Shown one piece after another: positions 57,367 through 64,000 of a stretch of DNA of 64,000 nucleotides. The notes beneath the pieces were generated by a model. The model worked only from the letters and a program-made list of their open reading frames with translations. It did not search any database and was not told the origin of the DNA. The translations under genes were made by a program, and so were the position numbers. The stretch is taken from contig CAZSUY010000002.1 in NCBI GenBank assembly GCA_964610155.1, forward strand, positions 1 through 64,000, in the 5' to 3' direction. The number at the start of each line of letters is the position of its first letter. Position 1 is the first letter of the stretch. This DNA is from JAFGBM01 sp964610155 (GTDB lineage: Bacteria > Actinomycetota > Actinomycetes > Actinomycetales > Demequinaceae).

Positions 57367-58661
57367 TTGAGGAATCCTTCGTAGTGACGACGCTCCAATT
57401 GCGATTGGATTCGGCGAACGGTATCGAGACCAACGCCGACGATGATGATCAGGGACGAACCCCCAATACCGAGGCTCCTGCCGAGACCGAGCCACTGGGC
57501 GACCATCACTGGGGCGAGGGCGACCAATGCCAGGTAGAGCGAGCCCGCGGCGGTGATGCGGGACAGGACGTAGTCGAGGTACTCCGCCGTTGGTTTCCCT
57601 GGTCTAATCCCTGGTATGAATCCACCATACTTCTTCATGTTTTCGGCGACTTCGTCCGGGTTGAAGGTGATCGAGGTATAGAAGTAGCAGAAGAAGAGGA
57701 TGAGCAGAACGTAGAACAACGTATGGAGGGGGGAACCTATCTGGGCAACATTCACGTTCAGCCAGTTCACCCATCCCGCAGGATTATTCCCCGCAAATTG
57801 AACGATCATCTGAGGCAGGCTCAGCAGAGACGCGGCAAAGATGATCGGAATGACCCCGGCCATATTGATCCGAATGGGGAGGTATGTCGAGGAGCCTCCG
57901 AGCATCTTCCGCCCGACCATCCGCTTGGCGTATTGAACGGGAATCCGGCGTTGGGATTGCTCCACAAACACGACGGTCATGAGGACGGCTACGACCGTTA
58001 GGAGGACCCAGAACCACGCGTACGCGGCGTCGGATCCCCTGACGATGAAGGCCGTCGAAGGAAGGCCAGAGGCTATGGATGTGAAAATCAGAAGCGACAT
58101 TCCATTGCCGACACCACGCTCCGTCATCCGCTCCCCGAGCCACATGATGAGAACGGTTCCAGCCGTGAGGGTGAGGATCATGACGGAGATCTTGGGCCAT
58201 GATGCATCCGGGATGACCTTGTGCGGGCAGGCCCCTCCATACAGGGATTCATTCCTCGCCAGGGTGACGTATGAGGCTGCCTGCATCGCTGCAAACCCGA
58301 CCGTGATGTAGCGGGTGTACTGGGTCAGCTTCGCCTGACCCTCCGCGCCCTGACTGTGGAGTTCCTGGAACCTTGGCACTAGGGTGCGAAGAAGCTGAAT
58401 CATGATGCTCGCCGTGATATAGGGCATCACCCCGAGCGCAAAAACGGCCAAGCGGATGAGGGCGCCCCCGCTGAAGAGATTGATCAGCGCCAGAAACGAG
58501 TTCTCATTCCCCCTGTTCAGGCACTCCTGAAGGTTGCCGAAGTCCACACCTGGGGTAGGGATCGAACAGCCGAGCCGGTATAGGGCGAGGGCTCCCAGCG
58601 TGAATAATATCTTCCGACGGAGGTCGGGCGTCCGGAAAGCGTTCGTGAAGCCGCCGAGCAT
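57363..58661 (-). CDS. secY: Protein translocase subunit SecY
   Basis: A 432-residue polytopic channel with ten predicted membrane helices. LFTLGALALYRLGCSIPTPG begins helix 1; PYITASIMIQLL, VGNGMSLLIFTSIASG and PVQYAKRMVG are conserved, and FKWAENMKKYGGFIPGIRPG-type loop reads VAENMKKYGGFIPGIRPGKP. AGAGG AAAT-like site precedes the ATG at 58661. In the usual rplO-secY-adk order. Confidence 0.96.
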   Translation of the reverse strand: MLGGFTNAFRTPDLRRKILFTLGALALYRLGCSIPTPGVDFGNLQECLNRGNENSFLALINLFSGGALIRLAVFALGVMPYITASIMIQLLRTLVPRFQELHSQGAEGQAKLTQYTRYITVGFAAMQAASYVTLARNESLYGGACPHKVIPDASWPKISVMILTLTAGTVLIMWLGERMTERGVGNGMSLLIFTSIASGLPSTAFIVRGSDAAYAWFWVLLTVVAVLMTVVFVEQSQRRIPVQYAKRMVGRKMLGGSSTYLPIRINMAGVIPIIFAASLLSLPQMIVQFAGNNPAGWVNWLNVNVAQIGSPLHTLFYVLLILFFCYFYTSITFNPDEVAENMKKYGGFIPGIRPGKPTAEYLDYVLSRITAAGSLYLALVALAPVMVAQWLGLGRSLGIGGSSLIIIVGVGLDTVRRIQSQLERRHYEGFLK

Positions 58662-58725
58662 ATTTCCTCTCCCTCGTCCGAAGTAACGGGTGGATCTATC
58701 CGTACAGATCAATTCCTACCCGACT

Positions 58726-59379
58726 CTAATCCTGGTTGATCGAACCGCCCGCCGCCTCGATCTTGGACCGTGCCGATCGCGAGACCTTCTCCGCATCGAC
58801 CACCGTGAGTTGGACCGCGATGTCGCCATCCCCGAGAATCTTCACGAGCTCGTTCTTGCGGACGGCCCCCTTGGCCACAAGATCCGCCTTGGTGACCTGT
58901 CCACCCTTCGGATACAGCTCCGACAAAGCCGACAGGTTCACCACCTGGTAGGTCACCTTGAAGGGGCTCTTGAAACCTCTCATCTTGGGAATCCGCATGT
59001 GGATCGGGGTCTGTCCGCCCTCGAATCGCGGCGAGACCTGATAGCGAGCACCGGTACCCTTCGTGCCACGACCCGCGGTCTTTCCACGGGTGCCCCCCTC
59101 ACCACGACCGACTCTGGTCTTGGGAGTATGCGCCCCGGCCGCTGGCTTCAGGTGGTGCATGCGAAGCATGTCGACCTTCTCCACGGGTGCCTTGGCCTTC
59201 TTGACGCTCGGCTTCGACGCCTTGGTGGCGGCAGTCTTGGTGGCAGTCGGCTTCGTGGCAGTCGGCTTCGCAGCCGCTTTCGTCGTGGACGCCTTCACCG
59301 GGGTAGCCCCGGTTCTGGCCTTAGCCGCAGTCGTCTTCGCCGACGTGGTCGTCGCCGGCTTCTTGGCCTCAGCCATCAC
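58726..59379 (-). CDS. rplO: 50S ribosomal protein L15, with N-terminal extension
   Basis: The canonical L15 is encoded from an internal ATG at 59169 (MLRMHHLKPAAGAHTP, RVGRGEGGTRGKTAGRGTKG), preceded by GGAGAAGG five bases away. The frame, however, is open for 70 more codons, to a GTG/ATG pair at 59379 that overlaps the rpmD stop. That extension is Lys/Ala/Thr-rich (KPTATKPTATKTAATKASK). Either a 148-residue standard protein or a 217-residue extended form is made. Similar Lys/Ala-rich tails occur on L17 and the aquaporin in this window. Confidence 0.93.
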   Translation of the reverse strand: MMAEAKKPATTTSAKTTAAKARTGATPVKASTTKAAAKPTATKPTATKTAATKASKPSVKKAKAPVEKVDMLRMHHLKPAAGAHTPKTRVGRGEGGTRGKTAGRGTKGTGARYQVSPRFEGGQTPIHMRIPKMRGFKSPFKVTYQVVNLSALSELYPKGGQVTKADLVAKGAVRKNELVKILGDGDIAVQLTVVDAEKVSRSARSKIEAAGGSINQD

Positions 59380-59561
59380 TCAACCTCCTCCACGGCGACC
59401 AGGAAGGCCACCGTACGAATCATGCCCCGTATCTCCGGACGATCTTCCTTGACGACGATGTCGCCGATGCGTTTGAGACCAAGCGTGCGAAGGGTCTCTC
59501 GGTGGTTCGGCTTCGTTCCGACCCCCGATTTTTTCTGGGTGATCTTGAGGCGAGCCATCAC
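59376..59561 (-). CDS. rpmD: 50S ribosomal protein L30
   Basis: 61 residues: MARLKITQKKSGVGTKPNHRETLR-like start (KSGVGTKPNHRETLRTLGL), GDIVVKEDRPEIRGMIRTV. GTGATG start overlaps the rpsE stop. Confidence 0.95.
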   Translation of the reverse strand: MMARLKITQKKSGVGTKPNHRETLRTLGLKRIGDIVVKEDRPEIRGMIRTVAFLVAVEEVE

Positions 59562-60130
59562 TTCACCCCCTTGGCCTGAGCCCGTAGCATCGCCGATGGG
59601 GCAACTTCCTCCACTGTGAGCCCGCGACGAGCCGCAACGGCCTCCGGCTGCTCAAGCATCTTGAGGGCGGCGACGGTCGCGTGAACGATGTTTATCGCGT
59701 TTGACGATCCGAGCGACTTCGACAACACGTCGTGGATACCCGCGCACTCCAATACCGCGCGCACCGGACCTCCGGCGATGACCCCGGTACCCGGTGATGC
59801 CGGACGCAGGAATACGACTCCGGCGGCGGCCTCTCCTTGGACAATGTGGGGGATGGTGCCCTGGATCCTGGGTACACGGAAGAATGCCCGCTTGGCTTCC
59901 TCGACCCCCTTGGAGATCGCGACGGGTACTTCCTTGGCCTTTCCATAGCCGACTCCGACGTTGCCATCGCCGTCACCCACCACGACGAGCGCCGTGAAGT
60001 TGAAGCGTCTCCCGCCCTTAACAACCTTGGAGACTCGATTGATGGCGACGACACGTTCAATGAACTTGTTTTCGGGCTCCGCCGATCGACGGTCGCGACG
60101 CCCACCTCGGTCACTGGATTGTTCAGCCAT
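59558..60130 (-). CDS. rpsE: 30S ribosomal protein S5
   Basis: 190 residues with the basic N-terminus, FIERVVAINRVSKVVKGGRR, GNVGVGYGKAKEVPVAISKG, and VRAVLECAGIHDVLSKSLGS plus NAINIVHATVAALKML. ATG at 60130. Usual rplR-rpsE-rpmD order. Confidence 0.97.
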   Translation of the reverse strand: MAEQSSDRGGRRDRRSAEPENKFIERVVAINRVSKVVKGGRRFNFTALVVVGDGDGNVGVGYGKAKEVPVAISKGVEEAKRAFFRVPRIQGTIPHIVQGEAAAGVVFLRPASPGTGVIAGGPVRAVLECAGIHDVLSKSLGSSNAINIVHATVAALKMLEQPEAVAARRGLTVEEVAPSAMLRAQAKGVK

Positions 60131-60164
60131 TACATCCGTCCTTGCGTAGAAAGAGTCGAGAGGG

Positions 60165-60536
60165 TCACAGGGATAGCCCGCCTTCCCTGGCGCTATCCGC
60201 CACGGCAGCCACTCGTCCGTGATACTTGTTTCCCCCGCGGTCGAAGACGACCTTACTGACACCGGCCTTCTTCGCCCGCTCGGCGATCAGGCTTCCGACG
60301 GCAGCGGCCTTTGCGGTCTTATTTCCTTTGAGGACGCGAACATCGGCCTCAAGAGACGAGGCGGAGGCGATGGTCCGCCCCTTCGTGTCGTCCACCACCT
60401 GAACGACCACGTGACGAGACGAGCGGGTAACGACAAGCCGGGGTTGAGTCGGCGTACCCGAGATCCGCTTGCGGAGCCGGAAGTGCCGCCGCTTGCGCTG
60501 GACAGTCCGACCGCTTCCAAGAATGGAGATTCCCAT
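60165..60536 (-). CDS. rplR: 50S ribosomal protein L18
   Basis: 123 residues: KRRHFRLRKRISGTPTQPRL, VVTRSSRHVVVQVVDDTKG, VLKGNKTAKAAAVGSLIAER and FDRGGNKYHGRVAAVADSAR. Normal length and place. Confidence 0.97.
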   Translation of the reverse strand: MGISILGSGRTVQRKRRHFRLRKRISGTPTQPRLVVTRSSRHVVVQVVDDTKGRTIASASSLEADVRVLKGNKTAKAAAVGSLIAERAKKAGVSKVVFDRGGNKYHGRVAAVADSAREGGLSL

Positions 60537-60539
60537 GGG

Positions 60540-61079
60540 TTAACTCTTCCCCGCCTTTCCGGCCTTGCGGCGGACGGCTTCGCCCTCATAGCGAATGCCC
60601 TTCCCCTTGTAGGGCTCCGGTGGCCGCACCTTGCGGATCCCCGCAGCCACTTCGCCAACCTGCTGCTTGTCGATACCTCGGACCAGAACATTCGTTGGAT
60701 TCTCGGATACGAGGGTGACTCCCTTCGGTGCCTTGACAAGCACCGGATGAGAGAACCCCAGGTTGAACTCCAGGTCATCGCCCTTCTTGGCGACCCTGTA
60801 ACCGGTTCCGACGATCTCGAGGCGCTTCTCATAGCCCTCTGTCACCCCGATCACCATATTGGCGATCAGACTCCTCGTCAGGCCATGAAGCGAACGAGAG
60901 AGTCGCTCATCGTCTGGGCGCATGACCTCGATATTCCCGTCCTTTTCGCTGACGGTGATGGGGGCCGCGACCTCATGGGAGAGGACTCCCTTGGGGCCCT
61001 TGACCGTGACGGTCGAGCCGTCTATAGCCACGTCTACCCCTGCCGGGACGACGACGGGCATCTTGCCGATGCGAGACAT
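60540..61079 (-). CDS. rplF: 50S ribosomal protein L6
   Basis: 179 residues: MSRIGKMPVVVPAGVDVAID, VKGPKGVLSHEV, LTRSLIANMVIGVTEGYEKR and IRKVRPPEPYKGKGIRYEGE with tail RRKAGKAGKS. Normal. Confidence 0.97.
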   Translation of the reverse strand: MSRIGKMPVVVPAGVDVAIDGSTVTVKGPKGVLSHEVAAPITVSEKDGNIEVMRPDDERLSRSLHGLTRSLIANMVIGVTEGYEKRLEIVGTGYRVAKKGDDLEFNLGFSHPVLVKAPKGVTLVSENPTNVLVRGIDKQQVGEVAAGIRKVRPPEPYKGKGIRYEGEAVRRKAGKAGKS

Positions 61080-61092
61080 TCCGTTCCTCCCG

Positions 61093-61491
61093 TTACCAGA
61101 CGAAGGCGAGGACTTCCCCACCCACGCCTTTCTTTTCGGCTTCACGGTCCGTTAGGAGCCCCGAAGAGGTGGACAGAATGGCGACCCCAAGGCCGCCTAG
61201 CACCTTGGGAAGATTCGTTGATTTCGCGTACACGCGAAGGCCCGGCTTGGATACACGGCGGATGCCCGCAAGCGAGCGCTCACGGTCGGGACCGTACTTG
61301 AGCCGGAGGGTGAGCGTCTTGCCCACCTCGGCGTCTGCGACGAACGAACCAGTGATGTAGCCCTGTTCCTCAAGAATCTTGGCAATACCCGACTTGATCT
61401 TAGATTGAGGCATCGACACGGTCTCGTGGTGCGCCGCATTCGCGTTTCGCAGACGCGTCAACATGTCTGCGATCGGATCGGTCATGGTCAT
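61093..61491 (-). CDS. rpsH: 30S ribosomal protein S8
   Basis: 132 residues: DPIADMLTRLRNANAAHHET, SKIKSGIAKILEEQGYI, and LGGLGVAILSTSSGLLTDRE A with GGEVLAFVW end. ATG at 61491 or 61485. Confidence 0.97.
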   Translation of the reverse strand: MTMTDPIADMLTRLRNANAAHHETVSMPQSKIKSGIAKILEEQGYITGSFVADAEVGKTLTLRLKYGPDRERSLAGIRRVSKPGLRVYAKSTNLPKVLGGLGVAILSTSSGLLTDREAEKKGVGGEVLAFVW

Positions 61492-61554
61492 GTGTGGTTA
61501 CTCTTTCTCGCCGTGGTTTCGCATCCAGGTGGATGGGACCTGCGGCGTCGCTTT

Positions 61555-61740
61555 CTACCAGCTGCTCTTCTTGATTCCAGGTAGTTCGCCTGCGTGCGCC
61601 ATCTTCCTCAAACAGATACGACACAGGCCGAACTTGCGGTACACGGAGTGCGGACGTCCGCACCTCTGGCACCGCGTGTAGGCACGTACGGCGAACTTCG
61701 GCTTTCTGGCCGCCTTGTTACGTAACGAGGTCTTCGCCAT
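61555..61740 (-). CDS. rpsN: 30S ribosomal protein S14, type Z
   Basis: 61-residue zinc form: MAKTSLRNKAARKPKFAVRA, with CQRCGRPHSVYRKFGLCRIC supplying both CxxC pairs, then LRKMAHAGELPGIKKSSW. Zinc form as in Gram-positives. Confidence 0.96.
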   Translation of the reverse strand: MAKTSLRNKAARKPKFAVRAYTRCQRCGRPHSVYRKFGLCRICLRKMAHAGELPGIKKSSW

Positions 61741-61741
61741 G

Positions 61742-62296
61742 TCAGTCCTCCTTGAATGGGAAGCCGAGCCGCTTAAGCAACGATTTGGCCTCCACATCGG
61801 TCGTCGCGCTTGTCACGATCGTGATGTCCATGCCGCGGACGCGATCGATCTTGTCTTGGTTGATCTCGTGAAACATCGACTGCTCCGAGAGACCGAAAGT
61901 GTAGTTCCCGTGCCCATCGAATTGCTTGGTGCTCAGTCCGCGGAAATCGCGGATTCGGGGAAGGGCAAGGGTCAGGAGACGATCGAGGAACTCCCACATC
62001 CGATCACCGCGTAGGGTCACATGCGCCCCGATGGGTTGACCTTCGCGCAGTTTGAATTGGGCGACGGACTTCCGCGCCTTCGTCACCTGGGGCTTCTGCC
62101 CCGTGATTGTCGCGAGGTCGGCGATGGCGCCATCCATAATCTTGCTATCGCGAGCCGCCTCACCTACTCCCATGTTGACCACGATCTTCGTGGGTCCGGC
62201 GACCTGGTGGATGTTGGCTTTGCTGAACTCCTCGCGGAGGCCGGTGATGATCTCAGAGCGGTAGCGAACCTTCAGGCGGGGCATCGTGGTAGCCAT
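61742..62296 (-). CDS. rplE: 50S ribosomal protein L5
   Basis: 184 residues: MPRLKVRYRSEIITGLREEF, GPTKIVVNMGVGEAARD, ITGQKPQVTKARKSVAQFKL, REGQPIGAHVTLRGDRMWEF and DKIDRVRGMDITIVTSATTD. Normal. Confidence 0.97.
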   Translation of the reverse strand: MATTMPRLKVRYRSEIITGLREEFSKANIHQVAGPTKIVVNMGVGEAARDSKIMDGAIADLATITGQKPQVTKARKSVAQFKLREGQPIGAHVTLRGDRMWEFLDRLLTLALPRIRDFRGLSTKQFDGHGNYTFGLSEQSMFHEINQDKIDRVRGMDITIVTSATTDVEAKSLLKRLGFPFKED

Positions 62297-62634
62297 CAGA
62301 CGTCCTTCCCCGAGCGCTTGGCAACTCGTGCGCGGACCATCCGCTGACGACCATCGCGTTCCTTGGTATCCACTCGGTATCCCACACGAGTCCCACGCTT
62401 GGTGCCTGCATCGACGAGCATGACGTTCGAGGCATGGATCGGTGCCTCGATCTGGATGATTCCGCCCTCGACGTTGCTCCGCTTTGTTCCGGGCTTCAGG
62501 TGCTTGGTCACGCGGTGAATCCCCTCGACGATCAACCGATTGTCGTCGGCAAGAACCTTAAGCACGCGGCCCTGCTGTCCGCGGTCGCCTCCCGAGATGA
62601 CGACCACGAGGTCGCCCTTCTTGATCTTTGCCAT
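62296..62634 (-). CDS. rplX: 50S ribosomal protein L24
   Basis: 112 residues with KOW motif IKKGDLVVVISGGDRGQQGR, VIVEGIHRVTKHLK-like LIVEGIHRVTKHLKPGTKRS and VEGGIIQIEAPIHASNVMLV. Overlaps the rplN stop by one base. Confidence 0.97.
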   Translation of the reverse strand: MAKIKKGDLVVVISGGDRGQQGRVLKVLADDNRLIVEGIHRVTKHLKPGTKRSNVEGGIIQIEAPIHASNVMLVDAGTKRGTRVGYRVDTKERDGRQRMVRARVAKRSGKDV

Positions 62635-63005
62635 CAGATGACCTCCGGGGCGAGCGAGATGATCTTCATAAACTTCTTGTCGCGGAGCTCACGACCGACG
62701 GGGCCGAAGATGCGAGTCCCCCTCGGCTCGGTTTCGTTCCCGCGGAGGATGACGGCCGCATTTTCGTCGAATCGGATGTACGAGCCGTCTGGGCGACGGC
62801 GTGACTTGACCGTCCGGACGACGACCGCCCTGACGACCTCACCCCGTTTGATACCGCCTCCGGGGATCGCGTCCTTCACCGTCGCGACGATGGTGTCACC
62901 GATGGATGCGTAGCGACGCGAGGAGCCACCCATCACGCGGATGCACAGTAGTTCCTTCGCACCCGTGTTGTCGGCGACATTCAGTCGCGTCTCCTGTTGA
63001 ATCAT
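62634..63005 (-). CDS. rplN: 50S ribosomal protein L14
   Basis: 123 residues: MIQQETRLNVADNTGAKELL, CIRVMGGSSRRYASIGDTIV, VKDAIPGGGIKRGEVVRAVV, and GTRIFGPVGRELRDKKFMKI. Normal. Confidence 0.97.
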   Translation of the reverse strand: MIQQETRLNVADNTGAKELLCIRVMGGSSRRYASIGDTIVATVKDAIPGGGIKRGEVVRAVVVRTVKSRRRPDGSYIRFDENAAVILRGNETEPRGTRIFGPVGRELRDKKFMKIISLAPEVI

Positions 63006-63056
63006 GTCTCTGCTCCTGTCGAAGGGTTCTCGCTTACGCGAGCCTGATCGAACGTC

Positions 63057-63341
63057 CTACTTGGCCTTCTCAAGGATCTCCACCAGACGCCAGCGTTTGG
63101 TCGCCGAAATCGGGCGGGTCTCCATGACGAGGACAAGGTCACCTAAGCCGGCGGCATTGGCCTCGTCATGCGCCTTGATCTTCTTGCTCCGGCTGATGAC
63201 CTTGCCGTACAAGGAGTGCTTCACGCGGTCCTTGACCTCAATGGTGATGGTCTTGTCCATCTTGTCGGAGATGACGTACCCGCGCCGCATCTTGCGATAC
63301 GCCCGCTGGGTGGTCGCTGCCGTAGTGTCCTTAGTCGACAT
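63057..63341 (-). CDS. rpsQ: 30S ribosomal protein S17
   Basis: 94 residues: RGYVISDKMDKTITIEVKDR, VKHSLYGKVISRSKKIKAHD and METRPISATKRWRLVEILEK. ATG 63341 lies inside the end of rpmC (11-base overlap). Confidence 0.96.
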   Translation of the reverse strand: MSTKDTTAATTQRAYRKMRRGYVISDKMDKTITIEVKDRVKHSLYGKVISRSKKIKAHDEANAAGLGDLVLVMETRPISATKRWRLVEILEKAK

Positions 63342-63594
63342 TTCCTTGTTCCTGTTCAGCGATCGCATTAGGGGCCGTCCTGATGCCCAACTCACGCTCC
63401 CGCATAATCGTGTAGATCCGGGCGATGTCCCGTTTGACGACCTTGAGGCGACCGTGGTTCTCCAGTTGGCCGGTCGCCGACTGGAAACGGAGGTTGAAGA
63501 GCTCCTCCTTGGCCTTCTTCAGTTCCTCGACGAGTTGCTCGTCTTCCATCCCATCGAGTTCATCGGACTGCAATTCCTTGCTACCGATAGCCAT
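63331..63594 (-). CDS. rpmC: 50S ribosomal protein L29
   Basis: 87 residues: the L29 helix pair ELKKAKEELFNLRFQSATGQ and LENHGRLKVVKRDIARIYTI, with an acidic N-terminal and C-terminal extension (about 65 is usual). ATG overlaps the rplP stop. Confidence 0.95.
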   Translation of the reverse strand: MAIGSKELQSDELDGMEDEQLVEELKKAKEELFNLRFQSATGQLENHGRLKVVKRDIARIYTIMRERELGIRTAPNAIAEQEQGNVD

Positions 63595-64000
63595 CAGTTC
63601 TCACCACCCTCGCGGGAAATGAAGCGGGTCTTCATGGGCAACTTGTGCTGAGCGCGCCTAAGAGCCTCTCGAGCGAGCGCCTCATCGACACCTCCCAACT
63701 CGAAAAGAACACGACCTGGCTTGACATTGGCAACCCACCACTCGGGCGAACCCTTTCCGGAGCCCATGCGGGTCTCTGCGGGCTTCTTCGTGAGGGGCCG
63801 GTCGGGGAAGACGGTGATCCACACCTTTCCTCCACGCTTGATGTGCCGGGTGACGGCGATACGGGCGGCCTCGATCTGCCGGTTGGTCAAGTACGCGGGT
63901 TCGACGGCCTGGATGGCGTAGTCACCGAAGGAGATGGTAGTCCCACGCGTAGCGGCACCACTCCGACCGGGGCGGTGCTGCTTGCGGTGCTTGACGCGTC
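63594..64000 (-). CDS. rplP: 50S ribosomal protein L16, N-terminus beyond right edge
   Basis: Open to the right edge; 134 codons plus stop are visible. RVKHRKQHRPGRSGAATRGT, SFGDYAIQAVEPAYLTNRQI, HIKRGGKVWITVFPDRPLTK, RMGSGKGSPEWWVANVKPGR and AQHKLPMKTRFISREGG identify L16. Only the first residues are missing. The spc/S10 operon continues beyond the window. Confidence 0.97.
   Translation of the reverse strand, partial: RVKHRKQHRPGRSGAATRGTTISFGDYAIQAVEPAYLTNRQIEAARIAVTRHIKRGGKVWITVFPDRPLTKKPAETRMGSGKGSPEWWVANVKPGRVLFELGGVDEALAREALRRAQHKLPMKTRFISREGGEN

Noticed and set aside
1..64000. CRISPR array, tRNA, rRNA, IS element or prophage
   Set aside because: No spaced direct repeats, transposase, integrase, phage gene or cloverleaf was recognised; tRNAs were searched only by eye.

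Overview
This window is a chromosomal segment of a GC-rich actinobacterium (Actinomycetota). The lineage call rests on a WhiB regulator with four conserved cysteines, GuaB3 next to GuaB, DUF3017- and PerM/DUF6350-type proteins beside the purine genes, a DUF2510 protein, a DUF222/HNH protein, and gene order: pcrA...perM-purN-purH and guaA...guaB3-guaB-whiB-groES-tsaD-rimI-tsaB-tsaE-alr-glmS-glmM-rpsI-rplM-truA-rplQ-rpoA follow the order known from Mycobacterium and Streptomyces. Species cannot be fixed from the sequence. No rRNA, tRNA, CRISPR array, IS element or prophage was recognised.

Layout. 1-1.3 kb: a secreted protein cut by the left edge and a short, possibly frameshifted lipoprotein. 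1.3-9 kb: icd-mdh, aquaporin, purN-purH-DUF3017 and a PerM-like protein. 9-13.5 kb: a two-component pair divergent from an MMPL exporter. 13.6-18.4 kb: DUF2510 protein, lactate dehydrogenase, PcrA and a DUF1345-like membrane protein. 18.6-21.8 kb: accessory block of a DUF222/HNH protein and an ECF sigma/anti-sigma pair, with short dispersed and tandem repeats. 21.8-26.4 kb: an HK-RR-alpha/alpha-toroid operon divergent from a PspC membrane protein and a small membrane protein. 26.4-38.1 kb: guanine-nucleotide genes (guaA, guaB3, guaB), two membrane diguanylate cyclases, pta-ackA, a class I amidotransferase and a DEDDh exonuclease. 38.2-43.7 kb: whiB, solitary groES under a CIRCE operator, a SAM methyltransferase, NagZ-like GH3 enzyme, tsaD, rimI. 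43.6-49.9 kb: tsaB, tsaE, alr, acpS, glmS, coaA, DedA. 49.9-64 kb: glmM, rpsI-rplM, truA, then the alpha and spc ribosomal operons up to a partial rplP.

Functionally the window links purine synthesis to GMP and probably c-di-GMP, peptidoglycan precursors (alr, glmS, glmM, NagZ) to t6A tRNA modification (tsaB, tsaD, tsaE), and acetate/lactate metabolism (pta, ackA, ldh). Most minus-strand genes form tightly coupled operons with ATGA, GTGA or TTGA start-stop overlaps, and I used these to choose starts.

Departures from the usual order: folD is absent beside purH, sucCD is absent between pcrA and perM, groEL does not follow groES, rpsD is absent from the alpha operon and map from the adk-infA interval. 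The best candidates for something new are the HK-RR-toroid operon facing PspC, the repeat-bounded HNH/sigma block, and the rplO gene with two plausible starts.
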